From: Methylopila jiangsuensis
Lineage (GTDB): Bacteria > Pseudomonadota > Alphaproteobacteria > Rhizobiales > Methylopilaceae
Reading direction: 5' to 3'
Assembly: GCF_027922305.1 (NCBI RefSeq)
Contig: NZ_BSFK01000016.1
Span: 616,565-680,564, forward strand
DNA length: 64,000 nucleotides
Both the position numbers and the translations under genes were made by a program. Shown one piece after another: positions 35,120 to 43,876 of this stretch (position 1 is the first letter of the stretch; every line of letters starts with the position of its first letter). The notes below the pieces were generated by a model, which ran no database searches, was not told where the DNA came from, and saw only the letters and a list, made by a program, of their open reading frames with translations.

Positions 35120-35554
35120 TCAGGCGGCGGTGACGGCCAGCGCCAGCAGCACGTAGCGCCCGACCTTCGCCAGCGTGACCAGCGCCAGGAAACTCCCCAG
35201 CGGCTCGCGCAGCATGCCGGCCACGAGGGTGAGCGGGTCGCCGATGATCGGCGCCCAGCTCAGGAGCAGCGACCAGCGGCCGAACCGGCGATACCAGCCG
35301 GCGGCGCGGTCGAGGCCTGCGGGCGAGACCGGAAACCAGCGCCGGCCGCTGAACCGCTCCACCTCACGCCCCAGCCGCCAGTTGATCAGCGCGCCCAGCA
35401 CGTTGCCGAGGCTCGCCACCGCCACCAACGCCCAGACCGGCTGCCGCCCCAGCGCGATCAGCCCGGCGAGCGCGGCCTCGGACTGGGCGGGAAGCAGCGT
35501 CGCGGCGAGCAGGGCGGCGAGGAACAGGCCGCCGTAGGCGCCGAAGTCGGTCAT
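35120..35554 (-). CDS. yqaA: YqaA-family inner-membrane protein (VTT/DedA-like)
   Basis: A 144-residue membrane protein. It starts near LFLAALLAATLLPAQSEAAL, followed by ASLGNVLGALINWRLGRE, the helix signature of the YqaA/DedA (VTT) group, and SWAPIIGDPLTLVAGMLR. Members are thought to act in lipid or small-solute transport; YqaA itself is uncharacterised. Confidence 0.85.
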   Translation of the reverse strand: MTDFGAYGGLFLAALLAATLLPAQSEAALAGLIALGRQPVWALVAVASLGNVLGALINWRLGREVERFSGRRWFPVSPAGLDRAAGWYRRFGRWSLLLSWAPIIGDPLTLVAGMLREPLGSFLALVTLAKVGRYVLLALAVTAA

Positions 35555-35634
35555 GAGGCGGAGATCCGGGGCGTCGCTATGGCGCCCTCATGCCCCAGCC
35601 GGCATGGCGCATCCAGCGCTTTCGGCGGACGGCG

Positions 35635-36501
35635 TCAGCCGAGGCCGGCGGGCGAGTGGTCCCGGCCGGCGATCTCCGCCACCTCCGGCGGCCCGCTCCA
35701 GGCCGTGTGAGGCGCGCCCTGAAGCCGGCGTGGGGCCACGTCCCAGCGCTCGCCGGTCCAGGCCCGCACCTCCAGCTCCACCACGCCGTCCTTGGCCACG
35801 GTGAGGCGGTGATAGGCGTTCGGCTCGCCCCGGAGCCGGGTGGAGGTGGCGGTGGAGGCCTGGACCACCTTCATGGGGCGGCGGCCTTCGCCGGGGATCT
35901 CGTGCACATGCACGTAGCCGCGGTGCAGGTGGCCCGCAAGCACGAGCCGCACATTGTTGCGCAGGAAGCAGGCCACGGCCTCGTCGGCATGGCCGACCAC
36001 GTCGAGATCGGGCGCGCTTTCGGGCGCGTGCAGCGGATGGTGCGCCACCACGATGCGGGTGAGATGCGGCGGCAGCGCCGCGAGGCGCTTCTCCAGCCGC
36101 CGGAGCTGGCGCAGCCCGAACCGCCCCTTCGACCAGTCGAAGCCCCAGGCCATGCGGCGCGCGGTGTTGAGGCCGATGACGGCCACGGTGTCGTCGGTCC
36201 AGGTCGGCTCGATCTCGCGGGAGATGAAGCGCCGCCAGCGGGCGTAAGGGTCGAGGAAGCGCTGGGCGAGGTGGATGTAGGTGATGTCGTGGTTGCCGGG
36301 CACCGCGAACACGGGGGCCTTCAGGCTGCGCAGGAAGGCGCCCGCGGCGCGGTACTCGTGGCGGTAGGCGTGCTGGGTCAGGTCGCCGGAGACCACCACC
36401 AGATCCGGCGGATCGGCGTTGATCTCGGCCCGGAGCGCCTCCACCACCACCGGATCGACCCGGTCGAAGTGAATGTCGGACATATGGACCAGACGGGTCA
36501 C
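35635..36501 (-). CDS. Calcineurin-like metallophosphoesterase
   Basis: A 288-residue phosphoesterase with the full set of metal motifs: MSDIHFDRVD near the N-terminus, VVVSGDLTQHAY, VPGNHDITYI, HHPLHAPE and AGHLHRGYVH. The subgroup resembles Icc/CpdA-type cytosolic enzymes, but the substrate is not shown. The start overlaps the stop of the diacylglycerol-kinase-like gene by four bases, so the two are coupled and may act in the same lipid-related process. Confidence 0.88.
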   Translation of the reverse strand: MTRLVHMSDIHFDRVDPVVVEALRAEINADPPDLVVVSGDLTQHAYRHEYRAAGAFLRSLKAPVFAVPGNHDITYIHLAQRFLDPYARWRRFISREIEPTWTDDTVAVIGLNTARRMAWGFDWSKGRFGLRQLRRLEKRLAALPPHLTRIVVAHHPLHAPESAPDLDVVGHADEAVACFLRNNVRLVLAGHLHRGYVHVHEIPGEGRRPMKVVQASTATSTRLRGEPNAYHRLTVAKDGVVELEVRAWTGERWDVAPRRLQGAPHTAWSGPPEVAEIAGRDHSPAGLG

Positions 36502-37439
36502 GGCGCGGCGTTCTCCGTGAGCATGGGCGCGGGCTCGGCGCCGTCGGCGACGCGCGGGGCCAGCACCTTCAACGCCCTCGGCCGGATCACGTAGCGCAGC
36601 GGCGGTTTCAGCAGCATGGTCTCGCCGTCGTTCATCACCCGGAGCAGCCGGCGCCGGCTGGTCACGGTGAGCGCCGGCACCTGGTGGGTCTCCAGATCCG
36701 CGTCCCGGGTCCAGTCGCCGAGCGCCATGCGGGCCGAAAGCCGCAGCAGCGGCCAGACGCTGAGCCTGCGGGTGGCGTAGAGCGTCAGCTCGCCGCCGTC
36801 GAGCCGGGAGCGGGTGAGCACGGAGCCGAAGCCCTCGTCATAGGCGTTGTTCGCCACCACGATCGCCTTGGAGCGCAGCGTCACCGGGCCGTCGCCGAGA
36901 TCGAGCCCGACACGCATGGGCGGATAGCGATAGAGGCCCTTCAGCCCGGCGGCGACCAGCCGCCACCAGCCGAGCGCGCCCATGTGCTCCCGGCCCTTCT
37001 CCCGCCGCTCCGCCAGCCGCGACGGCAGGCCCAGCATGGAGTTGCACAGGAACACATGGCCCGACACTTCGCCCACGTCGATGGCGCGCACCTCCCCGTC
37101 CGCCATGGCGGCGATGGCGGCGTCGAGGTCCAGCGGCAGCTTCAGGTCCTTCGCCAGCAGGTTCATGGTGCCGAAGGGCAGGGGCGCGAGCGCGATGTCG
37201 GTTCCCGCCAGAATCTGCGCCGCGGCGGCGACGCTGCTGCTCCCGCCCGCCGTGACCACGGCCTCCGCCCCGGAGTCGCGGGCGCGCTCCATGCGCGCGA
37301 CCACGTCGCCGGAGCCTCCGTCGAAAACGTCGACCACGTCGAAGCCGGAGGCGGAGAGCTTGCCCGCGATCTCCTCCGCCGCGTCGCTCCGCCCGAGCAG
37401 GGCCCCGGCGGAGCGGTTGACGACGAGCGCGACCTTCAC
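36498..37439 (-). CDS. Diacylglycerol kinase-family protein with altered catalytic loop
   Basis: A 313-residue DAGK_cat/YegS-type protein. It starts MKVALVVNRSAGALLG, has APLPFGTMNLLAKDL (the PxGTxN motif) and a YegS-like C-terminal domain (SKAIVVANNAYDEGFG, VMNDGETMLLKPPLRY). The GGDGT nucleotide-binding loop that normally follows VVTA reads GGSSSV here, so the catalytic Asp, Gly and Thr are all changed to Ser. Kinase activity is therefore doubtful; a lipid-binding or regulatory role is possible. It is coupled to the metallophosphoesterase gene by a 4-base overlap. Confidence 0.8.
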   Translation of the reverse strand: MKVALVVNRSAGALLGRSDAAEEIAGKLSASGFDVVDVFDGGSGDVVARMERARDSGAEAVVTAGGSSSVAAAAQILAGTDIALAPLPFGTMNLLAKDLKLPLDLDAAIAAMADGEVRAIDVGEVSGHVFLCNSMLGLPSRLAERREKGREHMGALGWWRLVAAGLKGLYRYPPMRVGLDLGDGPVTLRSKAIVVANNAYDEGFGSVLTRSRLDGGELTLYATRRLSVWPLLRLSARMALGDWTRDADLETHQVPALTVTSRRRLLRVMNDGETMLLKPPLRYVIRPRALKVLAPRVADGAEPAPMLTENAAP

Positions 37440-37458
37440 CTGCCCACCGCCTTCCGGG

Positions 37459-38859
37459 TCACGCTTCCGCCGCCGCGTCGTCCTGTTCGATGAAGCGCTG
37501 CAGACGCTCCTGGTCGCGACCGGCGCCGGTGACGAAATACATCAGCGCGATCAGCGCGATCAGGCCGAAGGCGATGGCCGGCGCCACGACGCCGCCGGCC
37601 TGGAACAGCCGCACCACGATCAGCGAGCCGCAGACGATGGCGCCGAGGATCGGCACGATGATCGGCACCTCGAACTTGCCCGGCTTCTCGTCCGGGCGAC
37701 GCTTCAGCACCACGAGCGCCACGTTCACCACCGTGAACACGGTCAGCAGCAGCAGCACCGTCGCCTGGGCCAGCGCCTTGATGTCGCCGAGCAGGGACAG
37801 GACCATCACGATCGCCAGCAGCGTCAGGATCGCCACGTGGGGCGTGCGGCGGGTGGCGTGCACCTTGCCGAGCGCCTGCGGCATCAGCCCCTGCCGGGAC
37901 ATGCCGTAGAGCAGGCGCGAGCCCATGATCCAGTTGACGAGGGCCGTGTTCGACACGGCGAAGATGGTGACCACCGACAGGATGATGGGTGGGAACCACG
38001 GCGCGGCGCGCTTCACCACCTCGACCAGCGCCAGCTCCTTCGGCAGTTCGCTCCAGTGCATCACCGACACCGCGGAGATCGCCACCGCCATGTAGATGAT
38101 GGTGGCGCCCACCATGGCGAGGATGATGGCGAGCGGCACGTTGCGGCTCGCGTCCTTGCACTCCTCGGACACGTTCAGCATGTCCTCGAAGCCGATGAAG
38201 GAGAAGAAGGTCAGCACCGCGCCCTGCATGATCAGGACCGCGATCGCGCCCATGTCGCCGTTGTGGCTCGTCTCGGGCGGGAACTCGGTCAGCGGGTTGG
38301 ACCCCCAGTAGGACACCGAGACCGCGATCACCAGCAGCAGGCCCGAGGCCTCGATGATGGTGCAGACCACGTTGAAATACATGGATTCCTTGATGCCGCG
38401 CAGCAGGATGCCGGCGACGATCAGCAGGAAGCCGAAGGCCAGAACCCAGACCGGCACGGCCTCGAGCCCGAGCAGCTTCTGCACGCTCGCCGCCACCACG
38501 TTGGACTGGGTGGCGATGGAGGTCAGCCCCGAGCACACCACCGCGAGGCCGACCACGTAGGACAGCATGGGAATGCCGTAGGCGCGCTGGGTCACATAGG
38601 CCGCGCCGCCGGCCTTGGGGTGGCGGGAGACCACGTTGGCGTAGGACAGGCCCGTCAGCATGGCGGCGATCATCGAAACGACGAAGGCCATCCACACCGC
38701 GCTGCCGAGCTGGCCGGCGGCCTGGCCGACGAGGCCGTAGATGCCCGCGCCCAGCATGGAGCCGAGGCCGTAAAGCGTGATCTGGAACAGCGTGACGGAG
38801 CGGTCGAGCGTGGGCTCGCCGTCCGGACCCGTGGTGGCTGCGACGTCGGATGCGCTCAT
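37459..38859 (-). CDS. APC-family amino acid permease
   Basis: A 466-residue permease with 12 predicted membrane segments. The conserved first helix reads LYGLGSMLGAGIYGLVGQAA. The APC motifs FFSFIGFEDMLNVSEECKD (helix 6 break) and NTALVNWIMGSRLLYGMSR are clear. The likely role is proton-coupled uptake of an amino acid or amine; specificity cannot be read. The ATG at 38859 has GGGGAGA about eight bases upstream. The OmpA-domain gene ends about 210 bases upstream with its own terminator. Confidence 0.88.
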   Translation of the reverse strand: MSASDVAATTGPDGEPTLDRSVTLFQITLYGLGSMLGAGIYGLVGQAAGQLGSAVWMAFVVSMIAAMLTGLSYANVVSRHPKAGGAAYVTQRAYGIPMLSYVVGLAVVCSGLTSIATQSNVVAASVQKLLGLEAVPVWVLAFGFLLIVAGILLRGIKESMYFNVVCTIIEASGLLLVIAVSVSYWGSNPLTEFPPETSHNGDMGAIAVLIMQGAVLTFFSFIGFEDMLNVSEECKDASRNVPLAIILAMVGATIIYMAVAISAVSVMHWSELPKELALVEVVKRAAPWFPPIILSVVTIFAVSNTALVNWIMGSRLLYGMSRQGLMPQALGKVHATRRTPHVAILTLLAIVMVLSLLGDIKALAQATVLLLLTVFTVVNVALVVLKRRPDEKPGKFEVPIIVPILGAIVCGSLIVVRLFQAGGVVAPAIAFGLIALIALMYFVTGAGRDQERLQRFIEQDDAAAEA

Positions 38860-38997
38860 GCGCTTCGATCTCCCCTCGTGGACGCCGCTCGCGTCGGCGT
38901 TTTCCCATCGTGAAGACTTTAGGGCGGGCTTTAAGCGCAACCAGCGGCGCCGGGGGTGGAGCGCTCCGGATTTCTGCGTGAGAAACAGGCGCGAACG

Positions 38998-39026
38998 AAA
39001 AAGGCGCGCCGTGGGGCGCGCCTTTC
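38998..39026 (-). terminator. Intrinsic terminator of the OmpA-domain gene
   Basis: AAAGGCGCGCC (39000-39010) and GGCGCGCCTTT (39015-39025) form an 11-bp perfect stem with a 4-base loop. On the minus strand it is followed by a TTTTT run. It lies 47 bases beyond the stop at 39073. Confidence 0.88.
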
Positions 39027-39072
39027 ACCGAGATGCGGGCGCGACCCGGCGGGGGCGCCGGATCGCGACCGG

Positions 39073-41040
39073 TCAGTTCTGGCTGGTCTGCAGCAGCGGG
39101 GTGATGTTGCGGATGGCGACGCGGCGGTTGCGCTCCTCGGGGCCGTCCGTCTTCACCTTGAGGTACTGCTCGCCGTAGCCCTGGGTGGTCAGGTTCTCGG
39201 CCGGGATGCTGAAATATTTGGTCAGCACCTCGGCGACCGACTCCGCGCGCCGGTCGGACAGCGAGAGGTTGTCCTCGTCGGAGCCGACCGCGTCGGTGTA
39301 GCCCTCGACCATGAAGATGGTCTTGGGGTCCTTCTTGATCGCGTCCTCCATCGCCAGGCCGATGTTCTCGAGCTTGGTGATCTGGTCGTCGCGCACGTCC
39401 CAGGAGCCGGTGTCGAAGGTGATCGAGTCGATGTCGACGCTGCGCACGCTGTCGCGCACTGGCGGGTTGTAGCGGATCTCGTCCAGCGTGTACTTGCGCT
39501 CCAGCTTGCGCACCGGCGGAGCGGTGAAGGCGGTCTCGATCTGGCGGTAGGAGGCGCGGTCGGCGTCGACCACATACTCCTCGCGCGGGATGTCGATCAC
39601 CGGCGGGGGCAGGTCGAGCGGCACGAACACGCTGTTGCGGGGGCCGCGCGGCCGGTTGTCGATCAGCACCACCTCCTCGCCGCGGTAGCGGCGGGAGCGG
39701 CGCAGCAGGCGGCCGTCGTCGTCCACATAGGTGTAGATCTCCGAGCCGTCGGGCCGCACCGAGATGCGCACCGTCTCGTCGCCGCGCCGCTCCTCGCGCC
39801 AGTCGCGCGCGCCGTAGCGGAAGCGCGAGCCTTCGTCCCGGCGGATGATGGTGCGGCCGCCCTCGCGGATGATGGTGCGGTCGCCCTCGGTGATGATCAC
39901 CCGGTCGCCTTCGCGCCGCTCGCGCCGCTCCGAGCGCAGCCGGTCGATGCGGTCGTTCAGGCGGTCCTGCTCGCTGCGGGCGTCGCGGCGCTCGTCGCGG
40001 ATGCGGCGCTGCAGGTCGTTGATGCGCCGCTCCTGATCGGCGGTGCGGCCCTCCTCACGACGATCCCGCTCGTCCCGGCGGTCCCGGGCCTCGTCGCGGC
40101 GGTCCCGGTCGTCCCGGCGATCGTCGCGGGCGTCGTCGCGGCGGTCTCGGAGGTCCTTCAGCCGGTCGTCGCGGGTCTCGTCGGCGCGGTCGCGGCGGTC
40201 GTCGCGGGCGTCGTCCCGACGGTCGCGCTGCTCCTTCAGCCGCTCGTCACGGTTCTGATCCGCCTGGTCGCGACGGTCCCGGCGATCCTGCTCCGCCTGA
40301 TCACGTGCGTCCTTGCGGTCCTCGCGGGCCTTGTCGGCCTGATCCTTGCGATCCTGGTCCCGGCGCTCCCGCAGTTCGCGAAGGCGATCTTCCCGGCTGG
40401 ACTCCTTGCCGTCCTGCGCCTGGTCACGCCGATCCGGCCGGTCACGCTCGGCCTGATCCTTTTTGTCGGTCGGGTCCTTGCGGTCCTCGCGAGCCTTGTC
40501 CGTCTGCTGCTTGCGCTCCTCCTGACGTTCGCGCAGTTCGCGCACGCGCTGCTCGCGCGTCTGACCGGCCTGCTCCCGATCGGGACGGTCCGGCTTCTCG
40601 GCGCGCTCGGGACGATCCGGGCGCTCGACCTTTTCAGGTCGGTCGGCGCGGTCCGGACGCTCCGCCCGTTCGGGCTTCTCGGCGCGGACGGGCTTGTCCG
40701 GACGTTCGGCGCGCTCCGGCCTCTCCGGACGGTCCGGCTTCTCGGTGCGCTCCGGCCGCTCCGCGCGCTCGGGCTTGGGCTGGCGCTCCTGTCGTTCCGC
40801 GCGATCGGGGCGCTCCTGACGTTCGGAACGCTCCGGCCGCTCCGCCCGGTCGGGTTTTTCGGCCCGTTCGCCGCGTTCCGGACGCTCGCGCCTCTCGGGG
40901 CGCTCGCCGTCCGCCTGCGCCGTCACCAGCGCGCGCTCGACGCCCTGCGCGAAGGCCGGCGGCGCGGAGTAGGGGATCGCGAAAGCCAGGGCCGGAAGCG
41001 CGGCGCCGGCGAGGAGAAGAAATCGGGTCGCTTTCATCAT
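39073..41040 (-). CDS. OmpA-domain outer-membrane protein with giant Arg/acid repeat
   Basis: A 655-residue secreted protein in three parts. Residues 1-32 are a signal peptide (MMKATRFLLLAGAAL, cleavage near AFAQ). Residues 45-372 are almost entirely Arg, Glu, Asp, Lys, Pro and Gln: first ERPERAEKPDRP-type repeats (45-165), then REDRKDARDQ-type repeats (165-372). From about 375 come EGDRTIIREGGRTIIRRDEG and a structured part, ending in a complete OmpA peptidoglycan-binding domain (about 535-650): ITFDTGSWDVRDDQ, VEGYTDAVGSDEDNLSLSDR, GYGEQYLKVKTDGPEERNRR. Such DUF-OmpA proteins link peptidoglycan to the envelope. It is followed by a terminator. Confidence 0.85.
   Translation of the reverse strand: MMKATRFLLLAGAALPALAFAIPYSAPPAFAQGVERALVTAQADGERPERRERPERGERAEKPDRAERPERSERQERPDRAERQERQPKPERAERPERTEKPDRPERPERAERPDKPVRAEKPERAERPDRADRPEKVERPDRPERAEKPDRPDREQAGQTREQRVRELRERQEERKQQTDKAREDRKDPTDKKDQAERDRPDRRDQAQDGKESSREDRLRELRERRDQDRKDQADKAREDRKDARDQAEQDRRDRRDQADQNRDERLKEQRDRRDDARDDRRDRADETRDDRLKDLRDRRDDARDDRRDDRDRRDEARDRRDERDRREEGRTADQERRINDLQRRIRDERRDARSEQDRLNDRIDRLRSERRERREGDRVIITEGDRTIIREGGRTIIRRDEGSRFRYGARDWREERRGDETVRISVRPDGSEIYTYVDDDGRLLRRSRRYRGEEVVLIDNRPRGPRNSVFVPLDLPPPVIDIPREEYVVDADRASYRQIETAFTAPPVRKLERKYTLDEIRYNPPVRDSVRSVDIDSITFDTGSWDVRDDQITKLENIGLAMEDAIKKDPKTIFMVEGYTDAVGSDEDNLSLSDRRAESVAEVLTKYFSIPAENLTTQGYGEQYLKVKTDGPEERNRRVAIRNITPLLQTSQN
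39925..40908 (-). repeat. Arg/acid-rich tandem repeat inside the OmpA-domain gene
   Basis: About 980 bases encode imperfect tandem units: first a six-residue ERPxRA/EKPDRP unit, then REDRKD and RRDDARDD units. At DNA level the units are degenerate 9- and 18-mers of GC-rich codons. This creates open frames in several other frames, none of which looks real. Confidence 0.85.
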
Positions 41041-41353
41041 CAACCTTGTTCGTTTCCGCCTGCGCTCTCCTGTGAAGAGCGCGTATTGCCCCATGATTTC
41101 GTCTGTGTCTGAGCGCAGAATGCGGCCGGCCCAAGGCGACTCTACATTTTGAGCGTAAGACGTTTCAGGTTTTTATGCTTCTTAAGTCGATATAGGCGTG
41201 CGGCGTCCTAGCCGGATGGCGGCGCGAGGACTTCGGAAACGCACTGAGCCCACGCGAGGTTCCATCTCAGGTCTCTGTGCCGCCCTCCGCTATGGCCGCG
41301 CGACTAGAAGTGGGCTAGACGAACTGAACGCAAAATGAACCGGGCGGAATGGC
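41041..41353. other. Divergent promoter region between the OmpA-domain and DUF900 genes
   Basis: No gene seen. Bases 41140-41210 are AT-richer than the flanks and are the probable site of the divergent promoters. A CTCTCCTGTGAAGAG hairpin-like stretch lies near 41066. No operator that I can name. Confidence 0.5.
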
Positions 41354-42595
41354 ATGGCGTTGCGGAAACTGTCGCTTGGACTGTGCCTCGCGCTCGCCGC
41401 GTGTCTGTCCGGCTGCGGCGGCCGCGCCGTGGGCGTGCTGACGCCGATCGCGCCGCAGGCGCTGGCCCCCGGCGCATCCCGGGTGGAGCTGATGGCCGCC
41501 ACCACCCGCAAGCCCTCGTCCGATCCCGGCGTGCTGTTCTCCGGCGAGCGGGCGAGCCGCATCTCGCTCACCCGCATCGGCGTTTCGGTGCCGCCGGACG
41601 CGGGCCGGGTCGCCGGCGAGGTGCAGTGGCCCAAACGGCTGCCGCCGGACCCCACCAAGGAGTTCGCCACGCTGGAGGCGACGCCCGTCAGCCGCGACGA
41701 GGCCCGCGTCTGGTTCCGCCGGCAGGCCGGCGGCAAGCGCCACGTGCTGCTGTTCGTTCACGGCTTCAACAACACCTACGAAGACGCGGTCTACCGCTTC
41801 GCGCAGATCGTGCACGACAGCCGCACCGACGCGGTGCCTGCGCTGTTCACCTGGCCGTCCCGCGCCAGCGTCTTCGCCTACAATTACGACCGCGAAAGCA
41901 CCAACTACTCCCGCGACGCGCTGGAGGAGGTGCTGCAGAGCCTCGCCGACGAGCCGGACGTGAAGGACGTTTCGGTGCTGGCGCACTCCATGGGCAGCTT
42001 CCTCACCATGGAGGCGCTGCGGCAGATGGCGATCCGCGACGGGCGCATCGCGCCCAAGATCCGCAACGTCATCCTCGCGGCGCCGGACGTGGACGTGGAC
42101 GTGTTCAAGCAGCAGCTCGGCGAGATGGGCAAGCCCAACGCGCGCCCGCGCTTCACGGTGTTCGTCTCCCGGGACGACCGGGCGCTGAAGGTGTCGAGCC
42201 GCATCGCCGGCGCGGTGCCGCGCCTCGGCGCGATCGACCCCAAGGCGGAGCCCTACCGCAGCGAGTTCGAGCAGGCGCGCATCGACGCTTTCGACCTCAC
42301 CGACCTGAAGACGGCCGATCCGCTGGCGCATGGCAAGTTCGCCCAGAGCCCGGCGGTGGTGCAGGCCATCGGCGGACGGCTGGTGGCGGGGCAGGAAATC
42401 TCCGCCAGCGAGCTGTCGCTCGGCGAGCGGGTGGGCGAGGCGGCGGCGGGCGTGGCCGCCACCGCCGGTTCCGCCGCGGGCGCGGTGGTGACGGCGCCGA
42501 TCGCGATCGTCGATCCCGCGAGCCGCCGCAACTACGGCGAGCGGCTGCGGGACCTGCGCGGCCAGGCCGGCGGAACCCTAGACACCCTCCGGTGA
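41354..42595 (+). CDS. DUF900 alpha/beta hydrolase lipoprotein
   Basis: A 413-residue protein. It begins with a lipoprotein signal (MALRKLSLGLCLALAACL, lipobox LSGC with the acylated Cys at about residue 21). The alpha/beta hydrolase core has LLFVHGFNNTYEDAV, LFTWPSRASVFAYNYDRES, and the nucleophile elbow SVLAHSMGSFL, followed by ILAAPDVDVDVF carrying the acid. These are DUF900 landmarks. The C-terminal ~60 residues are Ala/Gly-rich. The substrate is unknown. It overlaps the next gene by four bases (GTGA). Confidence 0.88.
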   Translation: MALRKLSLGLCLALAACLSGCGGRAVGVLTPIAPQALAPGASRVELMAATTRKPSSDPGVLFSGERASRISLTRIGVSVPPDAGRVAGEVQWPKRLPPDPTKEFATLEATPVSRDEARVWFRRQAGGKRHVLLFVHGFNNTYEDAVYRFAQIVHDSRTDAVPALFTWPSRASVFAYNYDRESTNYSRDALEEVLQSLADEPDVKDVSVLAHSMGSFLTMEALRQMAIRDGRIAPKIRNVILAAPDVDVDVFKQQLGEMGKPNARPRFTVFVSRDDRALKVSSRIAGAVPRLGAIDPKAEPYRSEFEQARIDAFDLTDLKTADPLAHGKFAQSPAVVQAIGGRLVAGQEISASELSLGERVGEAAAGVAATAGSAAGAVVTAPIAIVDPASRRNYGERLRDLRGQAGGTLDTLR

Positions 42596-43227
42596 GCGGC
42601 GCGACGCCGGGGCTTCCGAAACCGGGGCCCTCGAAACCCGGGCCCGAGCCGGAGCCCCGCGCCTGGCAGCGCATGCTGTCCGGCCGGCGGCTGAACCTGC
42701 TGGATCCGTCGCCGCTCGACGTGGAGATCGCCGACATCGCCCACGGGCTGGCGCGGGTGGCGCGCTGGAACGGCCAGACGGCCGGCGCCCACATCTTTTC
42801 GGTGGCGCAGCATTCGGTGCTGGTGGAGCAGGTGGCCGCGCGGCTCTCGCCCGGCTGCGGCGCGGAGCTGCGCCTCGCCGTGCTGCTGCACGACGCGCCG
42901 GAATACGTCATCGGCGACATGATCAGCCCGTTCAAGGCGGTGCTGGGCGGCGAGTACAAGGCGGTGGAGGACCGGCTGATGCGGGCGATCCACGTGCGCT
43001 TCGGCCTGCCGCCGGAGCGGGGCGACGCCGTGAACCGCATCCTGAAGCGGGCCGACCGCACCGCGGCCTTTCTGGAGGCGACCCGGCTCGCGGGCTTTTC
43101 GCTCGCCGAGGCCCGCCGCGTCTTCGGGCGGCCCGAGGGCGCGCCGGCCGACGCGGACCTGACGCCGTGGCCGGCGGATCAGGCCGCGGAGCGCTTTCTC
43201 GCGCGCTTCGCGGCGCTGACCGCGTGA
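42592..43227 (+). CDS. HD-domain phosphohydrolase (YfbR-like)
   Basis: A 211-residue protein starting at a GTG that overlaps the DUF900 stop. After a proline-rich N-terminus comes LSGRRLNLLDPSPLDVE. HD motifs follow: VAQHSVLVE, LLHDAPEYVIGDM, and later KRADRTAAFLEATRL, giving the metal-binding H...HD...D set. It is similar in layout to the YfbR 5'-nucleotidase and related nucleotide phosphohydrolases. Coupling to an envelope lipoprotein gives no clear hint about function. Confidence 0.85.
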   Translation: MSGATPGLPKPGPSKPGPEPEPRAWQRMLSGRRLNLLDPSPLDVEIADIAHGLARVARWNGQTAGAHIFSVAQHSVLVEQVAARLSPGCGAELRLAVLLHDAPEYVIGDMISPFKAVLGGEYKAVEDRLMRAIHVRFGLPPERGDAVNRILKRADRTAAFLEATRLAGFSLAEARRVFGRPEGAPADADLTPWPADQAAERFLARFAALTA

Positions 43228-43271
43228 CGACGCCGCCTCGGGGAAAGAGCGGCGCCGTCGCGTTTCGAGGC

Positions 43272-43739
43272 TCAGCCGAACAGGTTGAGATCGTCGAGCA
43301 GGCCGCCGACCGCGCCGAGCGTGGCGTCGACCGTTCCAAGCGCTCCGTCCGCGACGGAGCCGACGCCGTCATAGGCCGCGCCCAGAAGCGGCCCGAGCAC
43401 GCCGCCCACCACCGGCAGATCGCCCACGACGCCGCCGACCGCGCCGACGACGTCGTCCACCGCGCCGAGCGCGACGTTGGCGACGCCCTCCACGGTCGCG
43501 ACCTCGGCGCCGACCAGATCGGTCACCGCGCCGACCGCGTCCAGCGTCGCGCCGCCGAGCCCATGCACGGCGTCGCCGACGCCGCCCACCACCGGCGCCA
43601 GCGCGTCGCCCGCGACCGGCAGGTCGGTGACGACGCCTCCGGCCGTGTCGACGAGGTCGCCCACGGCGCCGACCGCGCCTGCGGCGACCTCGTTGAGATC
43701 GAGAAAGCTGAGGGCGCCGGAAAGATCGAGTTGAGCCAT
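43272..43739 (-). CDS. Gly/Val/Asp-rich repeat protein
   Basis: A 155-residue protein of very biased composition (Gly, Val, Ala, Asp, Leu). The start MAQLDLSGALSFLDLNEVAA and the end GGLLDDLNLFG are the only non-repetitive parts. The body contains an internal duplication about 68 residues apart: GGVVTDLPVAGDALAPVVGG (34-53) and GGVVGDLPVVGGVLGPLLGA (102-121). No Cys, no cleavable signal peptide and no RTX nonapeptides. Valine-rich strands separated by Gly-Asp suggest a stacked beta structure or surface-active protein. No family recognised. Confidence 0.7.
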   Translation of the reverse strand: MAQLDLSGALSFLDLNEVAAGAVGAVGDLVDTAGGVVTDLPVAGDALAPVVGGVGDAVHGLGGATLDAVGAVTDLVGAEVATVEGVANVALGAVDDVVGAVGGVVGDLPVVGGVLGPLLGAAYDGVGSVADGALGTVDATLGAVGGLLDDLNLFG

Positions 43740-43876
43740 TGTTGGAAAAGTCCTTCTCTTCCGAGCGGGGCCGGAATGGCGCGCCGCTGGGGCATGACGG
43801 GATTTCACGCATGAAATTCCGGACTTTCGCCGATCGCCAGATGGCGAATGCGTGATCGGCGCGATGATGTGATCAT

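Noticed and set aside
39925-40908. Possible CRISPR or satellite array in the OmpA gene.
   Set aside because: The units are short, degenerate and in frame, with no constant repeat/unique spacer alternation and no cas genes.
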